In this document: positions 1 to 9,886 of the stretch, one piece after another
Position numbering within the stretch: position 1 is the first letter of the stretch
Layout of the letters: each line of letters starts with the position of its first letter
Made by a program: the position numbers and the translations under genes
The notes under the pieces: model-generated
Databases searched by the model: none
Seen by the model: only the letters and a program-made list of their open reading frames with translations
What the model was told of the DNA's origin: nothing
Assembly (NCBI RefSeq): GCF_029227915.1
Contig: NC_079875.1
Location: 27,228,001-27,292,000 of the forward strand
Length of the DNA: 64,000 nucleotides
Direction: 5' to 3'
Origin: Hydractinia symbiolongicarpus
Lineage: Eukaryota; Cnidaria; Hydrozoa; Anthoathecata; Hydractiniidae

Positions 1-142
1 CATACATTGGCCTTGCTTCTCTATTTAAAAAACTTTCACGAAACAAAGGAAAAAAATTTTGCTCTATCTTGCACTGAGCAACTGCAGAAATGGCTCTATA
101 CCTATGATGCCGTTACGAAAAATAAAGTTAACCTCAGCCAGA

Positions 143-184
143 GTTGGAACCTCAAACAATGTAGTTGGAACCTCAAACAATGTA
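143..184. repeat. 21-bp tandem duplication
   Basis: Two perfect adjacent copies of a 21-bp sequence starting GTTGGAACCTC. The rest of 1-364 is AT-rich, with two short overlapping open frames that resemble no family I recognise. I see no gene there. Confidence 0.8.
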
Positions 185-364
185 ACTGATGCTAAAATCA
201 CTCCAGCTGATCCAGAAAACTCCAGGTTTAAAGGAGATGTGCTACAAATGAAATCGGATATGGTTTTGGAAATAAAAAAGGTTAAAAAACCGTTCGAACG
301 ACATTGCTATGAGGTTTTGTATATAGGTTTGTAAACACTGAACCATAAGTTAAATTAATTAGGT

Positions 365-1692
365 TTAAACATTTGATTTCTTTGGACCAATAGGTAGCAT
401 TGTCAAATTCACAATGTGACATAGAACTTGCCAAGTTGATGAACGTAAGTCCATTCTTTGTAAACTCTCCACATGAATTCTAGTAGATGCAATATCAAAA
501 TTTGCAGCAACATCAGCAGGTGAAAATTGATCTGTATCTTTTTGGGCAGGTCGATTTAAAAAAACCTTTTATGGAACAATGATCTTGTACGGAAAAACCT
601 CTATCTGACATAAGTTCATGTTCAGGTCGCACCCATTCAAGAACAGCAGTTTCTTTAGTTATAGCGCTGTCACTAATTGAACCAGGATATATGTCACTGA
701 AAAAAAGGCCACTACAATCAATAACTAAGTCGGTCAGCCCATGTCCTGTTCGAACAAAAATATCTGGCATTTTCTTTAATAAAAATCCATCATCTGGTTT
801 TAAGTCCAACTGACTGAAAATTGTTTCTAAAAAAAACAAGCCATCCAACAAATATCCTATACATTGTGCTTTTACCAACACCTGCCATATAAGCCATAAC
901 GCCAAGATGAAGAGAATGACGACAAATTGTTAAAACACATAAAAGTTCGGTTGCTTTGTTTAATGATCTTTCCCCAGTTCCTTTACAGTCAGGGTATATT
1001 ATAATGTGTAAGTATGGTGAAACAATTTGAAATAGCAAGTCAAATTTTTCAACGGGCAAACCAGATAAATATTCTATATTGCTAGATTTCTGTTGTAAGT
1101 TGTCATAGGAAAATATATACTTTTGAAGGTATACTTTTGTTTTTTCAAGAATTATTTTATTTCGTTTATTAACAAATGATTGCAGGTAGTGGTTTTTAAT
1201 TTTTAGTAATTTATTTTCATGGGTAAGATTCTTTATTTTATTTAGATATTGATTTAGCAGATAACTGTCCCTTTGAGGGTTCTCGTTGTTTATGTACTGG
1301 CGTAGAATATATTCTTTTAGCAGGAGGTTTTCTCTTTACGCTAGATGGTGTACGAAGTGTTTGGATGAATTCAAATTTTTTTTTAGCTCCTTAACTTTCA
1401 TTTTATTTGCTACACTTTGGGTTTTTTCAAGTCTTTCTTTTGCTATAGGAATTTGTGACTGGGGTACTGTAACATCAGGAAGAGTTTCATTAATTTTATA
1501 ACCAGCACTCCAATGTTCACAACATATGTGTCCGTTTTTCCAATTAACTCCAGCAGTTTTAATAATTTTTTGGTACTCCATATGTAAATCCTTGGTCCTT
1601 GGCAATCTGTAAAATATAAGCTTTTCTCCATTTGAATTTTGTGTTCGAAAGTTATTATAGCAAAGGGATGACGAGCAGAACCATTTCACCAT
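365..1692 (-). pseudogene. THAP-domain DDE transposase relic (ISL2EU-like)
   Basis: Relic of a cut-and-paste transposase read leftwards from 1,692. The N-terminus (1,692-1,340) is a THAP zinc finger: an early Cys pair spaced MVKWFCSSSLC, the RLPRT segment, then HICCEHW, which fits the C2CH pattern. A coiled-coil-rich linker follows (about 1,300-1,090), then a YLSGLPVEKFDLL segment and a helix-turn-helix stretch (about 1,060-840). The DDE_Tnp_4-like core has VIDCSGLFF (first acid), MSDRGF (second acid) and, in a shifted frame near 460-430, RIHVE (probable third acid). At least two frame changes lie between THAP and stop, so it cannot encode a working enzyme. THAP plus DDE_Tnp_4 is the known arrangement of ISL2EU transposons; family assignment is by architecture. 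I did not find matching terminal repeats. Confidence 0.75.
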
Positions 1693-2151
1693 GTTTTAGA
1701 TAAGTTAAATGTTGTAGAAAAGTATAAATATAAGGAAAGAATATATACTAAAATTAGCAATTTATGCCTCAACTGCGCCCATACGGTATAAACTTTATGA
1801 GCAAATGACCGGGAAACCAATAGGGGTAATCGAGTGCAACATAAACAAGCTAAAAATTTGTCCCTACAAGCGTTTCTCTAGTGCAGAGCCGCCTATACAA
1901 CAGTGCGCGTACATGCTGCTTTCATTTTGGACATTCTCAGGGATATCCAATTATGATGGGTGGGTTTGGTAAGTGTCGGGGACGGGTGTCCTAATAGATG
2001 AAGTGTTAAAGAAATTAAGTATTCATGTAATAAGGGAATGTTTATTTATAAGAGATGTTGAGGATTTATTCTATAACTTATGTTGTGTTCTTAATATTTA
2101 AGGATCGTTTATGAAATTATTTTATAGGACAGATGTCCTAGGATATAGTAA
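1693..2151. other. no gene seen
   Basis: AT-rich sequence between two transposon relics. No coding frame, repeat or RNA gene could be supported. Confidence 0.6.
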
Positions 2152-2458
2152 TTAGATATTGAAAGTTAAGGTGTTATTGGTATCTACAGCACATATGACG
2201 TTTTTTATAGTGAAGTTGTTTATAAAATCAGTTATTTTATTATTATTTTTACGGTTGCGATATATTATTTTAATGATGTTTTTAAGATTGGCATTTATGT
2301 TAGTTATTATATCTACTGGGGATGGATTATGATGCTCGTACTTAAATTTATTTCTGGCATTCCAAATTTCCTGTACTATTGTTGTAGTCATAGTGTTAAG
2401 TAATTTACGTATAGGATCCTTCAGTGGATATATTGTGGCGTTGTTTGTAAGAACTTTG
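2152..2458 (-). pseudogene. C-terminal tail of a LINE polyprotein
   Basis: An open frame of about 100 codons that runs upstream of its first ATG (2,391) to near 2,458, then ends at 2,152. It contains IVQEIWNARNKFKYE followed by a basic, Asn-rich tail. This W-x-x-R-N-K pattern is typical of the extreme C-terminus of some non-LTR retrotransposon polyproteins, after the reverse transcriptase. No RT motif remains, so this is probably a 5'-truncated insertion. The call rests on a short motif and could be wrong. Confidence 0.4.
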
Positions 2459-2512
2459 TCTACTGTTGAAAATTGAAAAACAATAAAAAACTTTTTTCTT
2501 CACTGCTGTCAA

Positions 2513-3439
2513 CTATAGTTTAAAGGCGAAGGTAGCACTTGCAATGGTTGTAAAGAATTCCGTAGAATCATCGTATTTCAGTTTCAAGTTGCAATTTCGA
2601 AAAACAGTTACGATCAAACTGTACCTATCTTCTAAATCATCACGAGATAGATACCTTATGTTACTTTTCAATGTTTGATTTTTATCATTAATTGGTTGTC
2701 TGCTACGAATTGTGTGCAGCTTCTTTCTGACAAGAGAGCAATTTTCACAAATCTGTATTTCTTTTGTATGTATTAGATGACCTGACCATTGTATGGGTTT
2801 CAACCTTAGGAAATGGTAAGCCATCTGAATAGTTGTTAAACAGCTCCCAAAACTCAAGGCGTCTATCCAGAACATCTGAAAAGTCTCCAATTCCGTAGCA
2901 ATTGGTGGTATTTTGCCATAAGGACACAAAGGTTTCTAAATTGTCATTGCATAATGTTATAGGGTATCCAAACTTTCTCAGCACTGAATTTTCTATTACA
3001 CGTTCCTAGACTGTTCCTGATTCTAATTGTTCTGGAAATATAAAAACTCGTTTTTTATTTTCAACATTCAGGACTGTGAATCCTTTTGCCATCATCAATT
3101 TGTCCAATTTTGTAATATGAAAATCGTTTTTTTCAGTGGACTCCTTTTTAGCACAAACACATAGTGAATCTTCGTTATGTGGCAAAAAACTGCAGCATTT
3201 TCAACTTTCGGTTTTACCTCAGGTTTTACCATTAACCTTCGAATTCTTCGACCGCAACTGCTACATAATTTTTTGGGGTATATATCACTATCCTCTTCTC
3301 TTACGTTGATTTTATAACACTCCTTCAAAGTTTCAACAAAGTCTGAGCATAACTTTGGATACCCATATTTCTTATCTGTCTTTATTTTAATACCACAAAC
3401 ACGACACAATTTTTGTACATAAACTTTATGATCTTCCAT
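2513..3439 (-). pseudogene. ZAD-like zinc-finger protein relic
   Basis: Reads leftwards from an ATG at 3,439. The first ~70 residues carry four cysteines in two pairs (LCRVCG and LCSSCGRRIRR) separated by YPKLCSDF, a ZAD-like or treble-clef pattern common in repeat-associated proteins of invertebrates. Further on come a W/F-rich stretch (2,980-2,750), a third Cys pair (ICENC) and RYLSRDDLEDR (near 2,660-2,640). The frame shifts near 3,180 and again near 2,800, and a stop interrupts it near 3,010, so it is decayed. A short open frame upstream (3,636-3,440) may be an extra exon. Whether it belongs to a transposon or a host gene cannot be told here. Confidence 0.45.
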
Positions 3440-3876
3440 AATAGTGTATGGTATTGGCTATGGAAACAGCCGTTTTTATTAAGAATTATAAGTAAAACTA
3501 GGTACTTTATAAAATATGTCGTCAGTTCTATGTTACATGCGCTCACAACTAAACGATTTACTAAACTATATAAATCTTTGATTTCGAGTAATTCGCCCAT
3601 CTGGCGAAGCTGTAGAGCGCTCTCTTGATAAGCCATATTGAAATCGGTAAAATTTCTTTTGTTCTTATGTTAACGTAATTAGCGAAGAAGCACATGCTCG
3701 ACACTTTCGTAAACAAAAACAAAAGGAAAAAGTTTATATCTCGTATAACTTACCAATTATTACTGCCATTACTAGCAGTGATAGTAAAACCAGTTTCAGT
3801 ATCTTTAATTTTGAAAAAAGAAACTAAGTAAGTAATCTAAAATCTACTTTCCTCTCTTTCTCTTTCTCTCTTGTAG
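3440..3876. other. intergenic; polypyrimidine tract and splice acceptor at right end
   Basis: No convincing coding frame on the plus strand. At 3,850-3,876 a long CT tract ending TTGTAG is a good 3' splice site, placing an intron upstream of the Harbinger transposase exon. I could not find the upstream exon that should encode the transposase N-terminus. Confidence 0.6.
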
Positions 3877-4963
3877 GTTTATGAGAATGTCCCCGGAATC
3901 TTTCCAGTACCTGTTGAATGTTATCGGATCAGAAATCTCCAAAAAAGACACGAAATTTCGTAAAGCTATCTCAGCATCAGAAAGACTTTGTCTTATATTA
4001 CATTATCTTGCCTATGGAGGAAGTCAGCAGTCATTAAGCTTTTCATTCCGTATAGCAAAATCAACTATAAGCAGTATTGTAAACGAAACATGTTCAGCTA
4101 TTTGGAATTGTCTTAAAGAACAATATTTGCGCCCTCCAAAAGCTTTGGATGAATGGAAGAAAATTGCTCAGGACTTTAATGACATGTGGGATCTACCACA
4201 TTGCATTGGTGCCATAGATGGAAAACATATCAGAATGAAAGCACCAATAAATAGCGGATCCCTATATTACAATTATAAAGGGTTTTTTAGTATCATCTTG
4301 ATGGCAATATGTGATGCTCGCTACGTATTTTCATTTGTTGATATCGGAGATTATGGTTCAAACAATGATAGCGGTGTTTTCCGTAGATCAGCAATTGGGA
4401 AATCGTTTTTCAAAAAAGAAAAGAACCTTCCTGAACCAGAAAATATCGAGAATTCCCCTACTTTTGGTCTAATGCCTTATTATTTAGTTGGCGATGATGC
4501 TTTCCCGCTTCAACAGTGGCTTATAAAGCCTTATCCTGGACAGGGTATAAGAGAGAACCAGTTAAATTTTAACTACAGATTGTCTAGAGCACGACGAGTA
4601 ATCGAGAATGCATTCGGTATTCTTGCTGCCAGATGGAGAGTTTTTATGAATCCCCTGCAAACAAATGTCAACAATGCAGAAACGATAGTTAAAGTCACAA
4701 TATGTTTGCACAATTTCCTCCGTCGAACTAACAGTGCCGCTTATTGTCCATCTGGTTTTGTTGACAGTTGGGACGATAAGGGAGAGATCAAGGAAGGGGA
4801 ATGGAGAAGGTTGGTCGCTGATGGGAATAGTAGCTTATTAATTGATATCCCACCCATTAGAGGATCTCGGCCATCGAATACTGCTGTTAATGTTAGAGAT
4901 AATTTAAAGTCATATGTTAACTCTATGGAAGGCTCACTACCTTGGCAATGGGAGCATGTATGA
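3877..4963 (+). CDS. Harbinger-type DDE transposase (HARBI1-like), 3' exon
   Basis: Encodes about 361 residues of a PIF/Harbinger transposase, the DDE_Tnp_4 nuclease that cuts and rejoins the element. From the first ATG (3,881) the catalytic acids are D113 in AIDGKHI, D205 in VGDDAFP and E242 in RRVIENAFG; spacing and context match the family. A helix-turn-helix-like segment lies at residues 45-75. The frame is fully open. The exon starts just after a splice acceptor at 3,876, in the phase needed to run into the ATG, so the true N-terminus (about 60-90 residues in relatives) should come from an upstream exon I could not see. It is convergent with a MADF/BESS gene, the usual two-gene layout of Harbinger elements. 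Intact core; full-length status unclear. Confidence 0.9.
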
Positions 4964-5148
4964 AGCAGAGGGAAAGTAACACAAAACAAAGAGTAAACAT
5001 TTTTGCTGAGCTTAAGTCAAGTTTAAAAAAAAGCATGTTCCAAGGAGTCGAAGATACATTTACATAATATACGTAGCTTATAATGATACAACCTAACTTT
5101 ATACAAAATTTTATGCCTAATAAGAAATATAAAAATATATAGTTCTTC

Positions 5149-6413
5149 TCAGTTACCCATATCTCCTCTCATTCGCCTGAACATATGACCATTTGCCATC
5201 GGATCTTGTGAATCATTTTCTAGCATGTTGACATAGGTACCGTTTTGTAGTTGAAAGTTTTTTCGAAATGAATCGATACTGGGTAAATTTCTTTGATTAT
5301 TAAGAGGCTGGTAGACAGGGCTTGACGCCTCAATGGGGGTAAAGGGAGTTGGTGGGGGGCTTCTCAAAACCTCTTGATGGTTTAATAATTGCTGTTGTTG
5401 CATCCTTTGTAAAGAATTTTCTTGTGCTTGGGCCTTTCGATCCTCCTCGTCTTCAAGCTCGAATCTAAACATAATGTTGTCTATCTCATGTTTAGCCTTG
5501 ATCTTACTTATTTTCTTTAGTTTTCTCAGTTTTGTGGCGAGTAAATCACCATAAAGCTGATCGTCATCTTTGGCGTCGGTGTTACTTGAACTAAGTTTGT
5601 CTCCAACTCTGCCTTCCTTTTAGTTGCGCCCTTTTGGAATTTTTGTCTTCCCGTGACATCCGAAACGTTTTGTTTACTTTTGTTGGACAGAAGAGGTGGT
5701 GGGTTTGTTACTGGTTCCGATATCACTGACTCGTTGTCACCGTCATTTCCTCCATCTTCCTCTATATCTCCATCTTCTTCTTCCTGGTCAAACTGTTCTC
5801 CTTCGAATAATTCCCTGTCGTCATCTTCTTCTTGTGCCACAGATTCACTGGTGCTCCAATTGGATGATGTGCCTCTTTCCACGATATATGGTTCCAACCA
5901 CCCTAGCACTTCGAGAAGAGGAGGACGTCTCGCTTCTTTTGCACCGGCTCCACTTTTGTTTAAAGAGTTCCACTTCTTTTTCGCTTTCCCATACTTGCTT
6001 CTGAAGTTTCGAAAAGCTTTTTCGACTTCGGTAACTAAAATAAAATCATAAAAAATATTTGTCTATGGTTTGGTTATATTCTTGATATAAAATGGGCGAA
6101 AAGATAGATCAAAGTCCTCTGTCAACCATTTATGTCCCTCAAGACTTTTAAAAATTTTGTATCATAGCCATCGTTTTAAACTTAAAAAGAACTTAGGATA
6201 ATTAACGAAAACGTTGTAAAATACAACTTGTTTTTGTTCAATGATCTCAACATATATTTGGATCTTACCATTCTGTATGTTAAGTTCTTTTGCCACATCT
6301 GCCCAAGCTAATCTTTTTTTGTTTTTATCTCTGAAATTTTTATCTTGCTTGTCATACAAAGCAGGATATTTTCTTACTGCTTCTGCGAGTCTTTCTTCAC
6401 TTTCAGTCGACAT
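5149..6413 (-). pseudogene. Harbinger accessory protein, MADF plus BESS domains
   Basis: Two-exon gene read leftwards. Exon 1 (6,413-6,269) starts MSTESEERL and holds the first half of a MADF (Myb/SANT-like) domain; it ends at a GTAAGA donor. Exon 2 begins at 6,034 after a TTTTAG acceptor and completes MADF (KAFRNFRSKYGKAKKKW). A linker, an acidic Glu/Asp stretch and a nuclear-type basic stretch follow. Near 5,565-5,610 the reading frame must change by one base to reach a BESS-like motif (DDDQLYGDLLATKLRKL), a coiled Glu/Gln-rich tail and a stop at 5,149. In Harbinger elements this DNA-binding partner brings the transposase to the element ends and the nucleus. The single frame change makes this copy probably broken, unless it is a sequence error. 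Confidence 0.7.
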
Positions 6414-6483
6414 TTTTGATTCCACCACTCTCTGTTCACTTCTTCCTTCACTTAATTTGTTTGAAAAAGTTTTAAGTTTTCTT

Positions 6484-6660
6484 GGCAATAGTGCCGCAAG
6501 CGCGACGCAACCGCAAAAAATATCAAAAATTTTTGATATTCTTGCGCTTGTGGCACTCTTGCGGCGCTCTTGCGTCACTTAATCCACTAGTGTTCACACG
6601 GTGCGCAAGAGTGACGCAGCCGCAACACAGCGCAGCGCAGCCGCAAGTAAGTCTGAACCG
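6484..6660. repeat. palindromic GC-rich foldback at Harbinger right side
   Basis: Contains a perfect 20-bp palindrome (ATATCAAAAATTTTTGATAT, about 6,519-6,538). It is flanked by imperfect inverted arms (GTGCCGCAAGCGC left, GCGCTTGTGGCAC right). A second pair of inverted modules built on CTCTTGCGTCAC and GTGCGCAAGAG follows to about 6,650. It lies just upstream of the MADF gene and probably holds its promoter and the element's right terminal or subterminal repeats. No matching left end was found near 3.6-3.9 kb. Confidence 0.65.
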
Positions 6661-6718
6661 GACTTGGTCAAACGTTTTTTTTTCAAAGATATTGTTGAAG
6701 TTTTTAACAACAATACAT

Positions 6719-7581
6719 TTAAAGCATACAGAGAAATGAAGTTGTTTCTCCTTCCGTATTCTTTCCTCCAAGGTCTAACACAGGTAAACTCCATTGCTCA
6801 TAATGCATCAAACAAATTCCTGAAGCGTTTTTGAGATAAGGATTAGAAGAGGAAAAACTTTCAACAAATTTATTGTCCTTAACCAGATGTTCTCCATCTC
6901 TTGCAAACCTTTTCAGGTGCAAGGTTAAAATTTCGCTATTCCTCGTAATCCTTGTTTCCCTAGTGCTCTCTTGGTGCAGGGAACATTGTGGGCAAAACCA
7001 TATCTTTTCATTCTCCAGATTTTCAGAAGCTAAAAATATACCAACTGACAATTGTACGCTGGAAGAAAGTGAAAGTGTTGCGATGTCCTGATTTTCAACA
7101 GTAACTGAAGAACAGAGACAGTGTTACAGCTAATTGACACCGATACTTCTGTCGAGATGTTCTGAAACGCAATTACCAAGAACCCTTTCAATTCATCAAA
7201 GACAGAAGTAACATCTCTGCCATGTCTTGCTGAGAATTGTATTGGAAAGTTGTATTTACAGAAGAGTGTATCTTACGTTCTAGGGCCTTGAGAAAGTTTG
7301 AAGGATCAACGGGGGTCAAAGAACGATTTCACATGGTCATGTAAAGAGCAATCGCCCTCATAATTGGTGACAAACGGGATGACTCCGAAGCACTCTGGGA
7401 CCATAGGGATGGAATAGTACTTAGTGCTTGCAAAATAACATTGGCATAGCACGTATTGCCTTTGTTGATTGTTGACAAAACCTGCATTTATAAAAATTGT
7501 CTTTGTTTTGGCACTAGTTTTATTATGGTTAATTTTTAGAGAGACCGGAGTGCGTGGACCTGATAAACGACCCTTGGGCAT
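6719..7581 (-). pseudogene. USP (peptidase C19) domain of an RLE-type LINE, copy A
   Basis: C-terminal part of a LINE polyprotein read leftwards. A ubiquitin-specific protease domain is recognisable from the zinc-binding segment FCPQCSLHQ, then RETRITRNSEILTLHLKRF and KDNKFV (7,000-6,840). An upstream piece has FINAGFVNNQ, which resembles a USP Cys box but lacks the N-T-C tripeptide that holds the catalytic cysteine. A QYNSQQDMAEML segment near 7,200 corresponds to the Gln-rich box after it. Several frame breaks and loss of the C-terminal His box make it inactive. USPs remove ubiquitin from proteins. Here the domain is downstream of the LINE's RT and nuclease regions on the same strand. Confidence 0.7.
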
Positions 7582-7671
7582 TCCTTTTACTGGAGCTGGA
7601 TTACTTTCACGAGATGCAACAGACTTGGGTGGAAAAGTCTTTCTCGTTCTGGGTGCCTTAATTAAGGAGTC

Positions 7672-8010
7672 TTAAGACCAGTCTCTTGACCCCCGAGCAA
7701 TCCATGCACAGAAAGAAGCTGTCATACTGATTTTACCAAGGTTTTTTGCGGTGGAATATGCCATTTTGTTGGAAAAACCCAGCCTTTTCAGACACGCCGT
7801 GGTTTTTTTCGAGCTATAACCTCTTGCCCCTACTTCTACAGTAAAGATATCAACTTGCCAACCACTGGACAGAATTACGTTAACCAAGCAGGAATATTTA
7901 GTGGCTTTGGTGGAGTGCCAATAGTTTGCATTTTCCTCGCAAGGGCAAGTGATTTCGATAATTATAACTCGTTTAAGCTTATTTAAAAATATAAATATAT
8001 CAGTTGTGAC
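7672..8010 (-). pseudogene. restriction-like endonuclease (RLE) region of LINE copy A
   Basis: Read leftwards, the segment contains VIIIEITCPCEENANYW, a KATKY motif and, about 25 residues on, DIFTVEVGARGY. This is the signature of the RLE nuclease of R2/R4/NeSL-type non-LTR elements: a PD-(D/E)xK fold with the E-x-T-x-P-x-E-E and K..KY stretches, then the VEVG-x-RG strand. RLE makes the target nick for target-primed reverse transcription. The PD dipeptide region is degraded. A KKTTACLKRLGFSNK segment links this to the USP domain. Confidence 0.7.
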
Positions 8011-8059
8011 ACAGCAAGGTGGCCTGGAAAAACAAAGTTTGGACTAGTGTTGGCAACAA

Positions 8060-9002
8060 CTATCCAATCGTTGGTGAGATGCAATATACCTGTAACCTTT
8101 GTCTTTGATTTGGGACTAACATAAGCACCTGCTTTAACAAAAGTCGTAGAATTACATTTCCTAGAGATGGTAAGTGGAAGTGCTGACAGAAATTGTTTAA
8201 AGTGTGCACCGAATCGTGCCTAAACGTGTATCTTCCCTGAACTAGAGCTATTTTACATGCACCCATAATGTGAGCAGAGGTGCAGATTTCTTGGTGGCAC
8301 AAAAAACAAGATGATTCAGTAATTATTATCCAACGTTTTAGATTGTTTGGGGATGGTAACACATCATATGTTGACTGGAGATAGAAAGATAAAAGGTTTG
8401 GTGTGGTAGCTAGTATTTCTTCCCAGGAAAGATCGAATTTAACACAGTTCTCCCCCACTGGCCTTGGACTTGAAGCTGCAATGCTCTGGAAAGGTAACTT
8501 TCTTCTTCAATTTCCTTTGATGTTTTAGAAACCAATTTCCTATACCCATAGGTGTCTTTAGGTGGTATAACGTCTCTCTTTGTATTTCCAATTCCGGCCT
8601 TTCCATCATCGCTTTGTAATTTAATTCACTTACAACCGTGTCCACTGCCTCGTTCGCTCACCAGGTACCAGCCTTTACAGTGGGATTAAGTGCAGACAGA
8701 ATGGGATCTTTCGAATGGCGCAATAGTAGGTAACCGCTGATTTTTGCAGATTTTAATATGGAAGTGAGACTCTTTATGGGTAAAGGACATGGGGATGATT
8801 CGGCATATAAGCTTATGTTGGTAATGAAGTGTTGCAAATTTAACCATTGTCTAAAACGTGAGACTTTTTGTTCAAGGCGGGCAGCAGTTGAGATGGAAAG
8901 TGGCCATTGAATTCTTGGAATTAGGTGTTGCAGGATGCAAAGTTTTTGGGGACTGGTGTACAGGGACTTGTCAATAACAGACAGTCCATCAATACATGTC
9001 AA
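8060..9002 (-). pseudogene. RT C-terminal and CCHC-knuckle region of LINE copy A
   Basis: Two frames read leftwards. The right one (9,002-8,658) holds LCILQHLIPRIQWPLSI and PCPLPIKSLTSILKSAKISG, matching the post-RT thumb region in copy C of this window. The left one (8,458-8,060) has LPSPNNLKRW, then CFLCHQEICTSAHIMGAC, a C-x2-C-x8-H-x4-C knuckle, and GRYTFRHDSV. A knuckle between RT and RLE is characteristic of RLE-type LINEs. The catalytic RT core is missing, so this is a 5'-truncated insertion. Confidence 0.7.
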
Positions 9003-9886
9003 AACTCTACAATGTTATCTATTCCTAAAGTGAAACTTAAGCTCGCAAAATAATCTGGCTTCTTCTCTATAATGGGTGTAAAAATACACTGCCCATAGAG
9101 ATACGTTGAACAGGTTCAGTCACAAATTTTTTTCTGTTTTCTACAACAAACCAAGTACACTACACTGTATATATACGAATTTATACTTAGTCAACAATTT
9201 ACGTAACTTTAGTTGAGCGATACCATTTATCTGCCAGCCAGGGTCAATAACTTTTCACAGCTTTATTTAGAAAAAGGGAAATAATAGATTATTCGTAGCC
9301 CTGTTAAACTTGTTCGTCTTTACATATTTCGAAGCATCTTATGCGAACCAGACTCACTACAAATTTTCAAGAGGAACACTTAGGTTAGTATACAGTTTTG
9401 CTACACGATTGTTTGTATTTGCGTAATCAAGCAAATACGGTCAAATTCTCCTTAGATTAAATATTTTCGCTTGTTAGAAAGTACTTGATTTTTCAGCCGT
9501 TAACCATGGTACAAATACTATATAATATATATATTAAATTTATGTAATAAACTATCTTTTGTATATTTAACAACTATAGAAATCTAACTTTCACTATAAA
9601 AACGTATGACCAATTCTATAGGATATAATAAAGTAGAAATATATAGTTCCAAGAAGACAACATATTTAGGCTGTTGATACTGAGTAAATCTTGAAAGATT
9701 AAACAAGCTCCATACCAATTTGTTCTTTGTTTTTTTCATGCATGGCGCAGCGAAAACGGTCGTGTAATGACACGGGTCAAAAACTGATTCTAGTAAAAGT
9801 CTGTAGTAGTGTTTTAGAATGTAGAAACATGTTAGGAATACAGAGTAGTTAAAATGAGTGATTACAGTGATATTTGGTTTCTGGTT
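9003..9886. other. no gene seen
   Basis: AT-rich spacer between two LINE remnants. No coding frame above background, and no RNA gene or repeat I can support. Confidence 0.6.
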
